From positions 2,461,147 through 2,525,146 of the forward strand of contig NZ_JAGSYI010000001.1 in assembly GCF_025685625.1 (NCBI RefSeq): a stretch of 64,000 bases of DNA. Direction: 5' to 3'. The position numbers and the translations under genes are program-made. This document shows positions 16,622 to 27,200 of the stretch, piece by piece. Every line of letters starts with the position of its first letter. Position 1 is the first letter of the stretch. The notes beneath the pieces are model-generated. The model had not been told where the DNA came from. It worked only from the letters and a program-made list of their open reading frames with translations, and ran no database searches. This DNA is from Acidicapsa acidisoli. GTDB taxonomy: Bacteria > Acidobacteriota > Terriglobia > Terriglobales > Acidobacteriaceae.

Positions 16622-17611
16622 ATGCCATCGGTCAGGAAACTCGTTGCATTTGCGCTTACGCCAACGCTTCTGCTGCTCACGAGCTGTGCACGGCACTCTC
16701 AGTCCGAAGTTTATTACCTGGTTGCGACGAACATGAGCCTGTCATATTGGAAGACGGCAGTAACAGGCTTTAACGCCGCAGCGACGCGGTACAAGGTGAC
16801 GGCAAAGATTGCGGGTCCGGATAATTACGATCCTCAGGCGGAGTTGCAGGAGTTGAATAAGGCAGTTGCGGCGAAACCGGCCGGGATACTCATTTCAGTG
16901 GCCGATGAATCGCTGCTGAAGCCCGGGATCGACGCGGCTGTAGAGGCCGGGGTTCCTGTGATCACGATGGATTCGGATGCGGCAACGAGCCGCAGGCTCT
17001 TCTTTATTGGAACCAACAATGTTGCGGCCGGGCGTTTGGGTGGACAAAGGATCGTGGAGAAGCTGGGTGGGAGAGGCAACGTGGTTTTCTTCTCGATGCC
17101 TGGGCAGCCCAATCTCGATGAGCGCCTGCAAGGGTTCAAGGATATCTTCGCAACGCATCCGGATATCAAGATTCTGGATGTGGTCAACATCAAAGGCGAT
17201 GCGCGCAATGCCTTTGACAATACGGAGCAGTACCTGACCCAGACGGGAATTGCCAGGGTCGCGGCGTTTATCTGCCTGGAGGCGTCTTCGGGAAAGACGG
17301 TGGCGGATGCGGTACGGCGGCAGAAGGCGACGGACCGTGTGGTGCTGGCCTGGGACGTGGAGCAGGATACGCTGGGTGAGATCAAGGATGGAACAATCGA
17401 GGCGACGATTTCGCAGAAGCCTTACACAATGGGATTTGTGGGGTTGAAGGAGTTGGACGAGATCTTCCACAACAAACCCAGATCGCTTACCAAGGACTAT
17501 AGCGTGGATGCTTTCTCAGAGTACCCAGTGTTCATCGATACCGGCACGGCGCTGGTGGACAAGGCGAATGTCGATATCTATGCCAAGTCTGCCGCGGAGC
17601 ATCAACAGTAG
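16622..17611 (+). CDS. RbsB-like sugar-binding lipoprotein
   Basis: The chosen ATG follows CGGAGGATTACGAC. It gives 329 residues with a lipoprotein signal peptide ending LLLLTSC (Cys near residue 21), so the protein is anchored in a membrane on the periplasmic side. The rest is a type-1 periplasmic binding fold (Peripla_BP_4): SYWKTAVTGFNAAA, KPAGILISVADES, GVPVITMDSDA, FIGTNNVAAGRLGG, then FICLEASSGKTVADAV and a hinge QKPYTMGFVGLKEL. Such proteins feed ribose- or xylose-type ABC importers or sense sugars. No permease or ATPase gene is nearby, so it is an orphan here. It ends at a strong terminator. Confidence 0.85.
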   Translation: MPSVRKLVAFALTPTLLLLTSCARHSQSEVYYLVATNMSLSYWKTAVTGFNAAATRYKVTAKIAGPDNYDPQAELQELNKAVAAKPAGILISVADESLLKPGIDAAVEAGVPVITMDSDAATSRRLFFIGTNNVAAGRLGGQRIVEKLGGRGNVVFFSMPGQPNLDERLQGFKDIFATHPDIKILDVVNIKGDARNAFDNTEQYLTQTGIARVAAFICLEASSGKTVADAVRRQKATDRVVLAWDVEQDTLGEIKDGTIEATISQKPYTMGFVGLKELDEIFHNKPRSLTKDYSVDAFSEYPVFIDTGTALVDKANVDIYAKSAAEHQQ

Positions 17612-17635
17612 ATTTCGAAGTTACACCGACAAAAA

Positions 17636-17675
17636 GAAGAGCCGCAGCAGGGTCTCAGCCGCGGCTCTCGTTTTA
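17636..17675. terminator. Bidirectional intrinsic terminator
   Basis: GAGCCGC (17639-17645) and GCGGCTC (17661-17667) form a stem with a 15-base loop. TCGTTTT follows on the plus strand, and an A-run (AAAAAGAA) on the left serves as the T-run for the minus strand. It separates the convergent lipoprotein and TPR genes. Confidence 0.75.
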
Positions 17676-17708
17676 CCGTAATGTTTTGTTATTTCTGGAA
17701 TGGCGGAG

Positions 17709-19934
17709 TTACGGCTGTTTGTCGTCTCCGATGTGGCTTTCCTGCTTGGCGAGCTTGACGCGCGCGCCTTCGAGCTTCTTCTGTACTTTGGCGACTTCGG
17801 CGGGTTCCACGTCGGCAGGCGCAGATTTGGAGAACTCCGTGATGGAGATCTCCCATTGAGCGGCAGCGAGGCGGATGCGGCCTGTCTTTTCGTAGAGGTC
17901 GCCGAGGTGGTCGTGGACCGTGGGGTCGGTTGAGGTGCGCTCGACGGCTTTGCGGAGATTGTCTTCCGCTGGCTCATACTGACCCATCTTCAAATAGACC
18001 CAGCCGAGCGAGTCAAGATAAGCGCCATTCATGGGCTCAAGCTCGACGGCTTTGCGGATGTACTTGAGCGCGTCGGCGTAGCGGCTGGTCTTGTCGGCGA
18101 GCATATAGCCGAGGTTGTTGAGAGTGATGGCGTTGTTGGGGTCGATTTCCAGCACTTTGTGGAAGAGCTGTTCGGCCTGCTCGTAGTGCTTTTCGCGCTC
18201 GGCGAGAGAACCTTTCTGGAAGAAGAGATTTGCTTTGTCTTCATCCTTGATGGCAAAAGGTTCGGCTTTGGTAAGTGCGTCTTCGGCTTCCTTCCAATGC
18301 TTCAGACGGAGCTGGATCTGCGAGATCTGGAGGTAGACTTCGCGGTCGCCGGCCTTTCCGGTGAGAAGGCCGTTAGCCATGGCAAGGCCTTCGTCGAGCT
18401 TGCCGGTGTCGGCGAGTTCCCAAGCCAGCAGGAGCTTGAGATCGCGGTCATCGGGATTGGCGGCTACAGCCTTGCGGCAGATCTCGGTAGCCTTGTCGAA
18501 CATCTTGGCGTCGCGATAGGTATCGACTTCGCCCTGGTAGCCGCGCTTGGCCGGGTCACCGCCGAGCGCGATCATCTTCTCGTAGGTGGCGATGGCTTCC
18601 GGAGTCTTGTTTTCTTCGTGGTAGACGGCTGCGAGGCGTTCGAGGAAGATGCTGCGATTGCCCTTTTCTTCCTGCGTGTAGGCGCCGTTGGCGTGCTCGG
18701 TGAGCTCTACCATCTTCTGATAGGTGGTGACGGCTTCGTCATAGCGGCCGAGAACGTCGAGGAGCAGGCCTTCGTTATATCCGGATTCGAGGGAGTCAGG
18801 ATTCTTGACACGGGCCTTGCGAACGGTGGCCAGAGCCTCGGTGTAGTTGCCTTGACGGCGCTCAATCTCCGAGATGCGGTCGAGCGAGGAGGTATCTTCC
18901 GGGTCGGCCTCGGCCAACTGCTTGAACTGCTTGAGAGCTTCATCGAGCTGATTGTCGGCGAGGAGCGCCTGGGCGAGCGATCGGGCCGCGTCGAGGTTTT
19001 CCGGTTCCATATCGACGGAGCGTTGGTAGGCGGCGATGGCTTGTTTCAGATCCTTGAGCTGCTCATAGGCAGCGCCGAGGGCGAACTCCTCTTTGGTGGT
19101 CCGGTCGCTGACGGGAACGGCTTCCAGCAGTTGGGCAGCTCGCTTGACATCACCACCCTCGGCGTACAGACGCGCGAGGTTCAGGACAACATCCTCGGAG
19201 GCGGGTTCGATGGTCTGAGCAGCCTTGAATTGGGCTTCGGCTTTGGCGGTGTCGTGCTTGACAGTGTAGAGCTGGCCTAGGAGCAGGTGATCTTCGAGGC
19301 TTTTCGGCTCCAGCGAGACGATTTTGGTGAACTCGGCGATGGCTTTGTCAAGGACGTCATTGGCGGGGCTGGGCTGACTGCCTGGGCCCTGATTCTGGCC
19401 CTGGTTCTGATCCTGGCTCTGGCCGAGCGAGCGCAGGTAGATGCGGCCCAGAAGCTTGTGCGCATCGATATTATTGTCGTCCTTCTTGAGGAGCTCCCGG
19501 GCTGTCTGGACAGCTTCGCTGATACGCCCGGCGCGGAAATAGAGCTCGGCAAGGCCGACAGCCAGCTCCGTGGAGTCGGGATCGGCGTTCAGGGCGAGCT
19601 TGTACTCTTCAACGGCGCGGGTGACGAACTCCTGGCGGCCGTAGTTGGTCGCCATATCTTCGTAGGTGTCTGCGAGAGCCGCGTGGTAGTAAGCGGTGGC
19701 GCGGTCGGGAGTAGTCCCGGCAGATGCCGGCGCGGGAAGATCCGCAGATTTCGAGGTGCTCGAAGGCTTGGCGGGGATGGGCGCGACGTCAACCGGAGAA
19801 CTCTCCGGAGGCGTGGCCTGCGATTGCGCCATTAACGTGACTGGCAGAGAGCAGGCGAGAGTGGCGGCAACCGCCAGCATGTTGAAATGCCTTCGGTTGG
19901 AAATCTGACTATGGCTGGGCGGTTGCGATTCCTT
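17709..19934 (-). CDS. Large secreted or periplasmic TPR-repeat protein
   Basis: About 741 residues if started at the ATG at 19934; an ATG 33 bases upstream and one at 19880 (behind CGAAGG) are alternatives. A signal peptide (MLAVAATLACSLPVTLMAQ) is followed by a Pro/Ser-rich linker. At least twelve TPR units then run to the C-terminus, with typical A-x2-Y-x3-L patterns (DKAIAEFTKIVSLEP, QAIAAYQRSVDMEPEN, NNLGYMLADKTSRYADALKY). A Gln/Asn-rich spacer (QSQDQNQGQNQGPG) interrupts the array near residue 190. It is probably a periplasmic scaffold for protein complexes. Genes around it are unrelated; the function is unknown beyond protein-protein binding. Confidence 0.85.
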   Translation of the reverse strand, partial: KESQPPSHSQISNRRHFNMLAVAATLACSLPVTLMAQSQATPPESSPVDVAPIPAKPSSTSKSADLPAPASAGTTPDRATAYYHAALADTYEDMATNYGRQEFVTRAVEEYKLALNADPDSTELAVGLAELYFRAGRISEAVQTARELLKKDDNNIDAHKLLGRIYLRSLGQSQDQNQGQNQGPGSQPSPANDVLDKAIAEFTKIVSLEPKSLEDHLLLGQLYTVKHDTAKAEAQFKAAQTIEPASEDVVLNLARLYAEGGDVKRAAQLLEAVPVSDRTTKEEFALGAAYEQLKDLKQAIAAYQRSVDMEPENLDAARSLAQALLADNQLDEALKQFKQLAEADPEDTSSLDRISEIERRQGNYTEALATVRKARVKNPDSLESGYNEGLLLDVLGRYDEAVTTYQKMVELTEHANGAYTQEEKGNRSIFLERLAAVYHEENKTPEAIATYEKMIALGGDPAKRGYQGEVDTYRDAKMFDKATEICRKAVAANPDDRDLKLLLAWELADTGKLDEGLAMANGLLTGKAGDREVYLQISQIQLRLKHWKEAEDALTKAEPFAIKDEDKANLFFQKGSLAEREKHYEQAEQLFHKVLEIDPNNAITLNNLGYMLADKTSRYADALKYIRKAVELEPMNGAYLDSLGWVYLKMGQYEPAEDNLRKAVERTSTDPTVHDHLGDLYEKTGRIRLAAAQWEISITEFSKSAPADVEPAEVAKVQKKLEGARVKLAKQESHIGDDKQP

Positions 19935-20235
19935 CATAATTCGGCTGTCCCACACTCTCTTTCCCATGCGCGGTATTCCGCTTGCGTGGTTCGATGGCTT
20001 GCTCGTTCAACCGTGACCGCCGGTAAGGGCGCTCCCGGCAGGCAATCGTCCCGTCAGACCGCGACCGGTCACGTTTTTGGGCAATCCCATCAGCTTATTG
20101 GACGATTGTATCTCGCAAAAGGTTCGGATGGAGCAAAACGCTACACAGGTTGGATGTGGGGCATATTTTGGCAGGATTTGGAGAGATGGCCACTGGCTGT
20201 TTGGAAGGTGAATGAAGTGGAGCCCGGTTCGGCGG

Positions 20236-20275
20236 AGATAAGACTGCGCGTCGCATGGCGTTCGCAGTCTTATCT
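20236..20275. terminator. Perfect 13-bp inverted repeat after purH
   Basis: AGATAAGACTGCG (20236-20248) and CGCAGTCTTATCT (20263-20275) pair without mismatch over a 14-base loop, 26 bases beyond the purH stop. There is no T-run on the minus strand, so it may protect the 3' end or bind a protein rather than terminate intrinsically. The rest of the 19935-20301 gap holds nothing recognisable. Confidence 0.5.
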
Positions 20276-20301
20276 GCTTCTAAGTGGTTGTTTTCCGGGA
20301 C

Positions 20302-21894
20302 TTAGTGGCGGAAGTGACGGATTCCTGTGAAGACCATGGCGACACCAAGGCGGTCGGCGGCTGCGATGACGTCGGCGTCTTTTACCGAGCCTCCGGGTTG
20401 GATGACGGCAGTTGCGCCGGCCTGAACGACGGTTTCGAGGCCGTCCGGAAATGGGAAAAATGCGTCGGAGGCGGCCACGCAACCCGCCAGAGGAAGGACA
20501 GCCTTCATGGCTCCGAAGCGCGCGGCGTCGACGCGGCTCATTTGCCCTGCTCCGACGCCGATGCTCTGGCCGTCTTTGGCGTAGACGATGGCGTTGGATT
20601 TGACGTGCTTGCAGATGCGCCAGGCGAAGAGCAGGCTGGCCAGCTCCTCGGGGGTGGGTTGGCGGCTGGTGACGATCTTGAGGTCCGCGGCGGTGATTTG
20701 GCCGGAGTCGGCGTCCTGCAGGAGCATGCCGCCGGAGACCTGTTTGGCGACAGGCTGGGGCTTGGCCGGTTTGACTTCGACGAGACGGAGATTTTTCTTG
20801 GCGGCGAAGATGGCTTGTGCTTCGGGGGTGAAGGACGGCGCGGCGATGGCTTCGACGAAGAGCTTGGCAATTGCGGCGGCTGCGGCAGCGTCGACCTCGC
20901 GGTTGATGCCTATTACGCCTCCGAAGGCGGAGACGGGATCGGCGGCAAGGGCTTTTTCGTAGGCTTCGAGGACGGTTGCGCCAGTCGCAGCGCCGCAGGG
21001 GTTGGTGTGCTTGATGATGACGACGGCTGTTTCTGGGAACCCGGCAAATTCTTCGGTGAGCGCCCAGCAGGCATCGAGGTCGACGAGGTTGTTGTAGCTT
21101 AGCTCTTTGCCTTGAAGCTGCCGTGCGTTGGCGATGCCGAGGCCGGAGCCGTCGGCGTAGAGGGCGGCGCGCTGGTGCGGGTTTTCGCCGTAGCGCAGGG
21201 ACGCGACCTGGGGCAGGTTGATTCGGAGGGTCGAGGGGAGGGGACCGGTCGCGAAGATGGCGGGGGATTCGGGTTCGGGAGCTTCAGCAATTGTGTCGAG
21301 TGCGTTGGCGATGGCGGTGTCGTAGGCGGCTGTTGTGGCGAAGGCTTTCTTCGCCAGATTCCAGCGCGTAGCGCGGCTCAGTCTGCCCTGGTTCATCTGC
21401 AACTCGTCGGCGATAGCGGTGTAATCTGCGGCGAGGGTGACGATGGCCACGTCTTCGAAGTTCTTGGCGGCGGAGCGGACCATGGATGGGCCGCCGATGT
21501 CGATGTTTTCAATCAGATGGCCGAAGGCTACGCCGGGCTGGGCGGCGGTTTTCTCGAAGGCGTAGAGGTTGACGACGACCATGTCGATGGGCAGGATGCC
21601 ATGCTCGGCGACGGCGGCTTCGTGTTCGGCTTTGCCCCGGATGTAGAGCAGGCCGCCGTGGACGCGAGGATGCAGGGTTTTGACGCGACCGTCGAGCATT
21701 TCGGGGAAGCCGGTGAGTTCGCTGATGTCCTTTACGGCCAGGCCGGCGTCGCGGAGGGTGCGGGCGGTGCCGCCGGTGGAAACGAGTTCTACGCCGAAGC
21801 TGGCGAGGGCCTGAGCGAAGTCGACGAGGCCGGTTTTGTCGGTAACGCTGAGGAGTGCGCGGCGGATTTGCTTCAATTCGGTGTTAGCAGACAA
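20302..21894 (-). CDS. purH: Bifunctional AICAR transformylase/IMP cyclohydrolase PurH
   Basis: The product is 530 residues, the normal PurH length. The N-terminal MGS-like cyclohydrolase domain shows [31 protein letters not shown] and [16 protein letters not shown]. The C-terminal transformylase domain shows [26 protein letters not shown] (the Lys-His catalytic pair), [25 protein letters not shown] and [12 protein letters not shown]. It catalyses the last two steps of IMP synthesis in the cytosol. The start is a TTG with a weak ribosome-binding site. It stands alone, with a perfect hairpin downstream. Confidence 0.96.
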   Translation of the reverse strand: MSANTELKQIRRALLSVTDKTGLVDFAQALASFGVELVSTGGTARTLRDAGLAVKDISELTGFPEMLDGRVKTLHPRVHGGLLYIRGKAEHEAAVAEHGILPIDMVVVNLYAFEKTAAQPGVAFGHLIENIDIGGPSMVRSAAKNFEDVAIVTLAADYTAIADELQMNQGRLSRATRWNLAKKAFATTAAYDTAIANALDTIAEAPEPESPAIFATGPLPSTLRINLPQVASLRYGENPHQRAALYADGSGLGIANARQLQGKELSYNNLVDLDACWALTEEFAGFPETAVVIIKHTNPCGAATGATVLEAYEKALAADPVSAFGGVIGINREVDAAAAAAIAKLFVEAIAAPSFTPEAQAIFAAKKNLRLVEVKPAKPQPVAKQVSGGMLLQDADSGQITAADLKIVTSRQPTPEELASLLFAWRICKHVKSNAIVYAKDGQSIGVGAGQMSRVDAARFGAMKAVLPLAGCVAASDAFFPFPDGLETVVQAGATAVIQPGGSVKDADVIAAADRLGVAMVFTGIRHFRH

Positions 21895-22078
21895 GGCTGA
21901 TGCTCTCTTACTCGAGATTTGTGCCGGCTGCAGTTACTCAGCCATCTTCCTAAGTCGAGGGCGAATGCGGGCAGCGCACTCTTCAGGTTACATCGAGTGG
22001 CAGGCGGGTCGAAGAATGCGATTTCTGGAATTCCCAGGTCACATTGCCAGCGCGCCCTAAGCCAACTAGAGTAGTTCT

Positions 22079-22963
22079 ATGGGAAGTTATCCCCCTTCTT
22101 CTGGCTTTTCGACCCACTCGCCCGAGATTTTGCCGCCCGAGGGGAAGGACGACGCTGCGCAGCAAGAGGAATTGCGCGCAGTTCGCGAACGGTTGCCGGG
22201 GCAGCGTTCGCAGGCCGGACCGCGCTCGTGGGCTTACGCGCCTGCGACTTACCTGCTGGTCGGGATCAACTGCCTGGTCTATCTGGGGATGGTCTTTTCC
22301 CACGTATCGTTTGCCAATCCTACGGTAGAGGATCTGGTGCGCTGGGGGGCGAATAATTCTACTGCGGTCTTGTATTACGGCGAGTGGTGGCGAGTTGTCA
22401 CTGCGATGTTCGTTCACGTCGGGATTTTGCATCTGGCGACAAATATGTGGTGTCTTTGGAATCTGGGATTGCTAGGCGAACCGCTGATTGGACCTTTTGG
22501 GGTGTTTGCCGCGTATCTCTTATCGGGGGCTGCGGGGAATTTGCTTTCCGTTGGGTGGAACGCGCTTCGTCATCATGATTCGGTTGGCGCGGGTGCTTCG
22601 GGCGCGGTTTTTGGGATTGCCGGGGTGTTGATCGTGCTGCTGAAATCGCCAAGGCTGCCGATTCCGCCGAAAGAACTGAGCGGATTGCGGCGATACGTGA
22701 TTTACTTTGCTGCTATTAACTTCGTGATTGGCTTCGGAAGTATGGCGGTGGGCTCGATTGTGCGGATTGATAATATGGCGCATCTGGGCGGATTCCTGGG
22801 CGGAATCATCTTTGCGCTGCCGCTGGTGCCGATGCTGGGTTCGCCGAAGCGGTTGTTTCTGGTGCGCCGACGCCTGGCGGTTGGGCTACTGAGCGCGGTG
22901 CTGGTTTTCTTCGGGTTCTATCTCAGCTCGGTGTTTCCGGGGTCGGCGTGGCCGATACGATAA
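22079..22963 (+). CDS. Rhomboid-family intramembrane serine protease
   Basis: The product is 294 residues with a soluble N-terminal stretch of about 55 residues and six or seven hydrophobic helices. The family markers are HLATNMWCLWNLG in helix 2, the serine motif GAGASGAVFGIAG in helix 4, and the partner histidine in NMAHLGGFLGGI in helix 6, so the Ser-His dyad is intact. It cleaves transmembrane substrates within the inner membrane. The ATG at 22079 lacks a clear ribosome-binding site but no better start precedes helix 1. Substrates unknown. It converges with the XRE regulator, with 14 bp between the stops. Confidence 0.9.
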   Translation: MGSYPPSSGFSTHSPEILPPEGKDDAAQQEELRAVRERLPGQRSQAGPRSWAYAPATYLLVGINCLVYLGMVFSHVSFANPTVEDLVRWGANNSTAVLYYGEWWRVVTAMFVHVGILHLATNMWCLWNLGLLGEPLIGPFGVFAAYLLSGAAGNLLSVGWNALRHHDSVGAGASGAVFGIAGVLIVLLKSPRLPIPPKELSGLRRYVIYFAAINFVIGFGSMAVGSIVRIDNMAHLGGFLGGIIFALPLVPMLGSPKRLFLVRRRLAVGLLSAVLVFFGFYLSSVFPGSAWPIR

Positions 22964-22977
22964 TCTAGCCAACAAAT

Positions 22978-23328
22978 CTAACGCACTGCTGTCGCCGCGA
23001 ATTTTTTAACCATCGCGAGGAGTAGTTTTCGGTCGCTTTCATTGAGATTCGTCGAGTATCGACGAATCTGGGTGAGGAAACGCAACTCTTCGTCGGAGAG
23101 CTTGGTGGTGTTTAGTTCCCGATTGAGCGAATCCTCGGCAAAGAACTGTGCGATGGGTAGGTCGAGCGCTTGGGCGATCTTGGAAAGCGTGTCGAGTGAC
23201 GGGATGGTGTGGCCGTTTTCCACCCGCGAGAGATAGCAGCGCAGCAGGCCCGTTTTTTTCTCAATATCCCCTTGTGACAGGCCTTTTTGCAAACGATGGC
23301 CGCGAATCGTGGTCCCGATTTTCATCAT
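22978..23328 (-). CDS. XRE-family DNA-binding regulator
   Basis: About 116 residues from the double ATG at 23328/23325; an upstream in-frame ATG at 23397 would add an unconserved leader. The helix-turn-helix occupies residues 5-60 (IGTTIRGHRLQKGLSQGDIE, then KTGLLRCYLSRVENGHTIPS, LDTLSKIAQALDLPIAQFF). The C-terminus is a short helical region (LSDEELRFLTQIRRY, ESDRKLLLAMVKKFA). No metal or ligand-binding domain is present. It probably acts as a dimeric repressor; targets are unknown and the neighbours give no clue. Confidence 0.85.
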   Translation of the reverse strand: MMKIGTTIRGHRLQKGLSQGDIEKKTGLLRCYLSRVENGHTIPSLDTLSKIAQALDLPIAQFFAEDSLNRELNTTKLSDEELRFLTQIRRYSTNLNESDRKLLLAMVKKFAATAVR

Positions 23329-23442
23329 TTGAAGCCCCAAATCCCATTCTCCGGAGAACGAAGTCTCACGGTCGCAACTGGTGAGGTGTTGCTTCAATAG
23401 TTAACATGGGCCGATGGCGAAAGCAAGAGCTTTCTGGTGGCT

Positions 23443-24006
23443 TTATAGGGACTTTCGCATGTAGATGATCCCGTTTAGGGAAGGGCCACTGTATGGCGGG
23501 CATTCGACGAATCCGAATTGCAGGTAAAGCCGGTGCGCGGCGGCCATAACATCGGGGGCGGTGTCGAGGAGGATGGCTGATTTTCCGTTGGCGCGGGCGC
23601 GATCGAGCACGGCCTGAATCAGAGAACGGCCAATGCCGGAACCACGTGCTTCAGGGCGAATCCAGAGACGCTTCAGTTCCCAGGAGGACGCGAGTTCCGG
23701 GGCGGCGAGCGAACGCCACGCGACGAAGCCGACTGGTCGGCTGTGCGAGAACGCAACGATTGCGCCGCCGCCTCGATCGAGATAACTTTGTGGCAACTTC
23801 GCTGCCTCCTGTTCCAGAGTGCCGAAACAGAAGCTGGCGACGCTGGGGTGCGAGGCTACGAATCGCCCGTACTCGAGGAGCAGTTCTTGCGTGGCGGCCA
23901 GGATTGTGGCGGAGGAGTTAGCTGTGAGTTCGTGAAGAAAGTCTTGCGGCACGCTGTGAGAGCCGGGCCGGCTGAGTAGGGCGGATTGGGCATTCGGAGC
24001 GGACAT
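23443..24006 (-). CDS. GNAT-family N-acetyltransferase
   Basis: The product is 187 residues. The acetyl-CoA-binding motif appears as LKRLWIRPEARGSGIGRSLI (about 113-132), and the C-terminal strand-helix as DVMAAAHRLYLQFGFVECPPY. The substrate is not predictable. No ribosome-binding site is obvious before the ATG at 24006. It diverges from the receptor gene at 24228. Confidence 0.85.
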   Translation of the reverse strand: MSAPNAQSALLSRPGSHSVPQDFLHELTANSSATILAATQELLLEYGRFVASHPSVASFCFGTLEQEAAKLPQSYLDRGGGAIVAFSHSRPVGFVAWRSLAAPELASSWELKRLWIRPEARGSGIGRSLIQAVLDRARANGKSAILLDTAPDVMAAAHRLYLQFGFVECPPYSGPSLNGIIYMRKSL

Positions 24007-24227
24007 TTTGCGGGCTACGGCACACTCGGAGTGGAGAGGGGATGGGCTGTCAGCACGTAAACCTTATTCTGCGCCAGCACGTCAGACGAATGCAAGCAGC
24101 TAAGAAAGCCGGAGTGTGGATTGGATGAATCAAACATTTGCGACCATGGGCTACGATCATCGGCTCGGATCGAGAGGATTGTGATGCTCGGAACGACGTT
24201 CGTGGAGATGTGGGGCGAAGGGCAGCC

Positions 24228-27200
24228 ATGCAAATGCGATTGATTCGTCGAGTAGTTTCCGTCTGCCTTGCGGCAGGATCGGTAACGGGGATGGCGCAGC
24301 AAGCCGCGGCGCAGACGGCGGCGCCGTCAACGCCGAGTGTTGCGACGCCATCGGTGCCATCCGCGCCTGTTGCGGTGACAGCGGCGGGAGGCACGCTGCA
24401 TGGGGTGATCAAGTCGGGGAATATTCCTCTGCCGGGCGTTGCGGTGACTGCGACCAATACTTTGACAGGCAAGAAATTCGCAACGACCACGGATATTACC
24501 GGCGCGTGGTCGATGACGATTCCGCAGAATGGACGGTATGTGGTTCGGACGGAGTTTGCGGCATTTGCTCCGAGCTCACATGAGGCGCTGTTGAATGCCA
24601 ACTCGCATGACCAGGCGGTGAATTTTGATCTTGCTCTGGCGTCGCGGGCGGCGCAGCAGGATGCGCGTGAGGCACAGCAGGGACAGACTCAGCAGATTGC
24701 GCAGGCGATTCGGCAACTGGGCGCGAATGGAGCCGAGAGCCTGAACCTGATCAACTCGATGGCCGCCGGGACGGATGCGGCGGAGGGCGGAACGAGCGCT
24801 GCGGGAGTGGCGCTGCCGGGTGCGGCGGGAAGCGCGAGCTTCAGTGCGGATTCGGTGGCGGTGAACGGGCAGTCGGGCCAGGTGAATCCACTTGCGGGCG
24901 TGGATGTGGACCGGCTTCGCGATGCGCTTGAGACGGCCCGGGCGCAGGGAGGGCTTGGCGGTGGACTCTTAGGTGGCGGCGGCTTTGGCGGTGGTGGCGG
25001 TGGATTTGGCGGTGGGGGTGGCGGATTTTTTGGCGGACGAGGGAATTTTCGCGGGTTTCGCGCGGATCAGCCGCATGGAGCGATTTACTGGAATGGCAGC
25101 AATTCGGGGCTGAATGCGGAACCGTATGCCTTGCGCGGACAGCAGGCCGATCAGCCGACGTATGGCTCGAATCAGTTCGGGTTGACGTTCATGGGCCAGC
25201 CGTTCATTCCGAAGGTCACCAAAGCGAGCGGGAAGGATACGATATTTCTCAACTTCTCGGGCACGCGGTCTTCGACGCCTTTCGATCAGTATGCGGTGGT
25301 GCCGACGGTGGCGGAACGGGGCTCGTGCGCGAATACGATTCTGGCAACGCAGTCGGCGGCGTGCAACCTGCTTACATTCTTTCCGATGCCGAACCTGGCG
25401 CAGAATGATGGGACTTATAACTACTACTACGCGTCAACGGCGCAATCGAATACGACTCAGGGTGGATTTCGCTATATGCGTGCGATTGGGCCGAATGCAT
25501 CGCTGCCGACTGGCGGCGGGCGCGGCGGTGGCGGACGTCGCCAATCGCAGAACCAGGGTTTGCGGCAGAGCGTGAACGCCAATTTTAACTACAGCGACTC
25601 GGCCTCGGATAACCTGAACCTCTTTCCGGAACTGGGTGGTAAGACGGCTACTCATAACTATTCCTTGCAGACCGGTTACTCGCTGGGTTACCACAGATTT
25701 AATAACAACCTGACGGGCGGATGGAATCGCACCGTTGGTCAGGTGACGAATTTCTTCACCGACAGGCAGGATATCGCTACGCAAATTGGCGTTCTGGGGC
25801 CGGATGGAGCGCCGCTTAGCACCAGCCCTCTGAATTATGGCGTTCCGGATGTGGTGTTCAGTGGGACTACGGGGTTAAATGAGCAGCAGCCCAGCTTTCG
25901 CCTGCAGCAGACTATTTCGGCCTCAGATGTGCTGAGTTATGGGCATGGCAAGCATAACTTCCGGTTTGGCGGCGATTATCGGCGGGTGCATCAGGATATT
26001 CTGGGCAGTTCGAATGCTACCGGGACATTCGATTTTACGGGGGATACACCCGAAGAGGCTATTGCGAATCTGGCGAATGATCAACCGGCGGGAAGCTCAA
26101 TACAGGCTTCGCTTTCGAAGAGCTACCTGCGTCAGAATGTCTGGGATTTGTATGCGCAGGATGACTTTCGCGCTTTCTCGTATCTGACTTTGAATTACGG
26201 CATTCGCTATGAGTATTTCTCGCCATACGCGGAGAAGTACAACCATCTGGGGGAACTGGCGACGGATAGCGGATTTACCCAGGTGGCGACAGTCTATCCA
26301 GGATGTACGGGGACTTTCTGCGGAACGGTGCCGAGGACGATGGTTTTCCCCTTCCGCACCGGGTTTGCTCCGAGGGTAGGAGTGGCGCTCCGGCTGCCTA
26401 AGTCGACGGTGGTGCGTGCGGGTTACGCGATCAACTTCACCAATGGACAGTACTCGACGTTTGCTACTGCGCTGATTCACCAGCCGCCGTATGCGAATGT
26501 GCAGACGAATACAAATCCTGCTGACATTACTTTAGAAAATGGCTTCCGGACGCCGGAGGCGAGTCAACCGCCTAACTACTCGGTTGAGCCGCATTACTCG
26601 CTGCCTTATGTGCAGGTCTGGAATGTCGATGTACAGAAGACCTTTGGGATGGGTGTTGTGCTGAATGTCGGGTACAACGGATCGATGGGTACGAATCTGG
26701 ATGTTACAAGCGCTCCGCTTCCTACGGGGCAGGCGAACCCGTTCGGACTTACGAATGTGCTCTTCAAGTACGAACAGTCGTCGGCGTTCTCCAGGTTCAA
26801 CGACGGTACGGTACGGTTGCGCAAGCGCTTGTCGAAGGGCGTTTCGCTGGGGGCGTATTACCAGTATTCGCACTCGATCGACGATGCGGGATCGCTGGGC
26901 GGCACGTCGACGGTGGTGGCGCAGAACTGGCAGGATCTGGCGGCGGAAGAGGGGAATTCGAGCATCGATCAACGGCATCGACTTACCGGCGACTATCTGT
27001 TTGAGCTGCCGTTTGGCAAGGACAAGGCTTTCCTGACGGGCGGGGGCGTGGCGTCGAAGATACTGGAGGGGCTTTCGATCTCCGGGACGTTTACGTTTGC
27101 TACCGGGACGCCATTGACGCCGAGTTATCAGGCTTCCGCAACGGAGATTTTGAGCAACACGGCAGGGTCGGAGAGGCCGAATCTTGTGCCTGGTCAGTCG

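Noticed and set aside
18159-19280. A 373-codon open frame antisense to the TPR protein
   Set aside because: Antisense shadow of a repeat protein; no ribosome-binding site and no family.
24955-25050. Gly-rich tract considered as a tandem-repeat or CRISPR-like array
   Set aside because: It is in frame within the receptor and codes for Gly; units are irregular and have no spacers.
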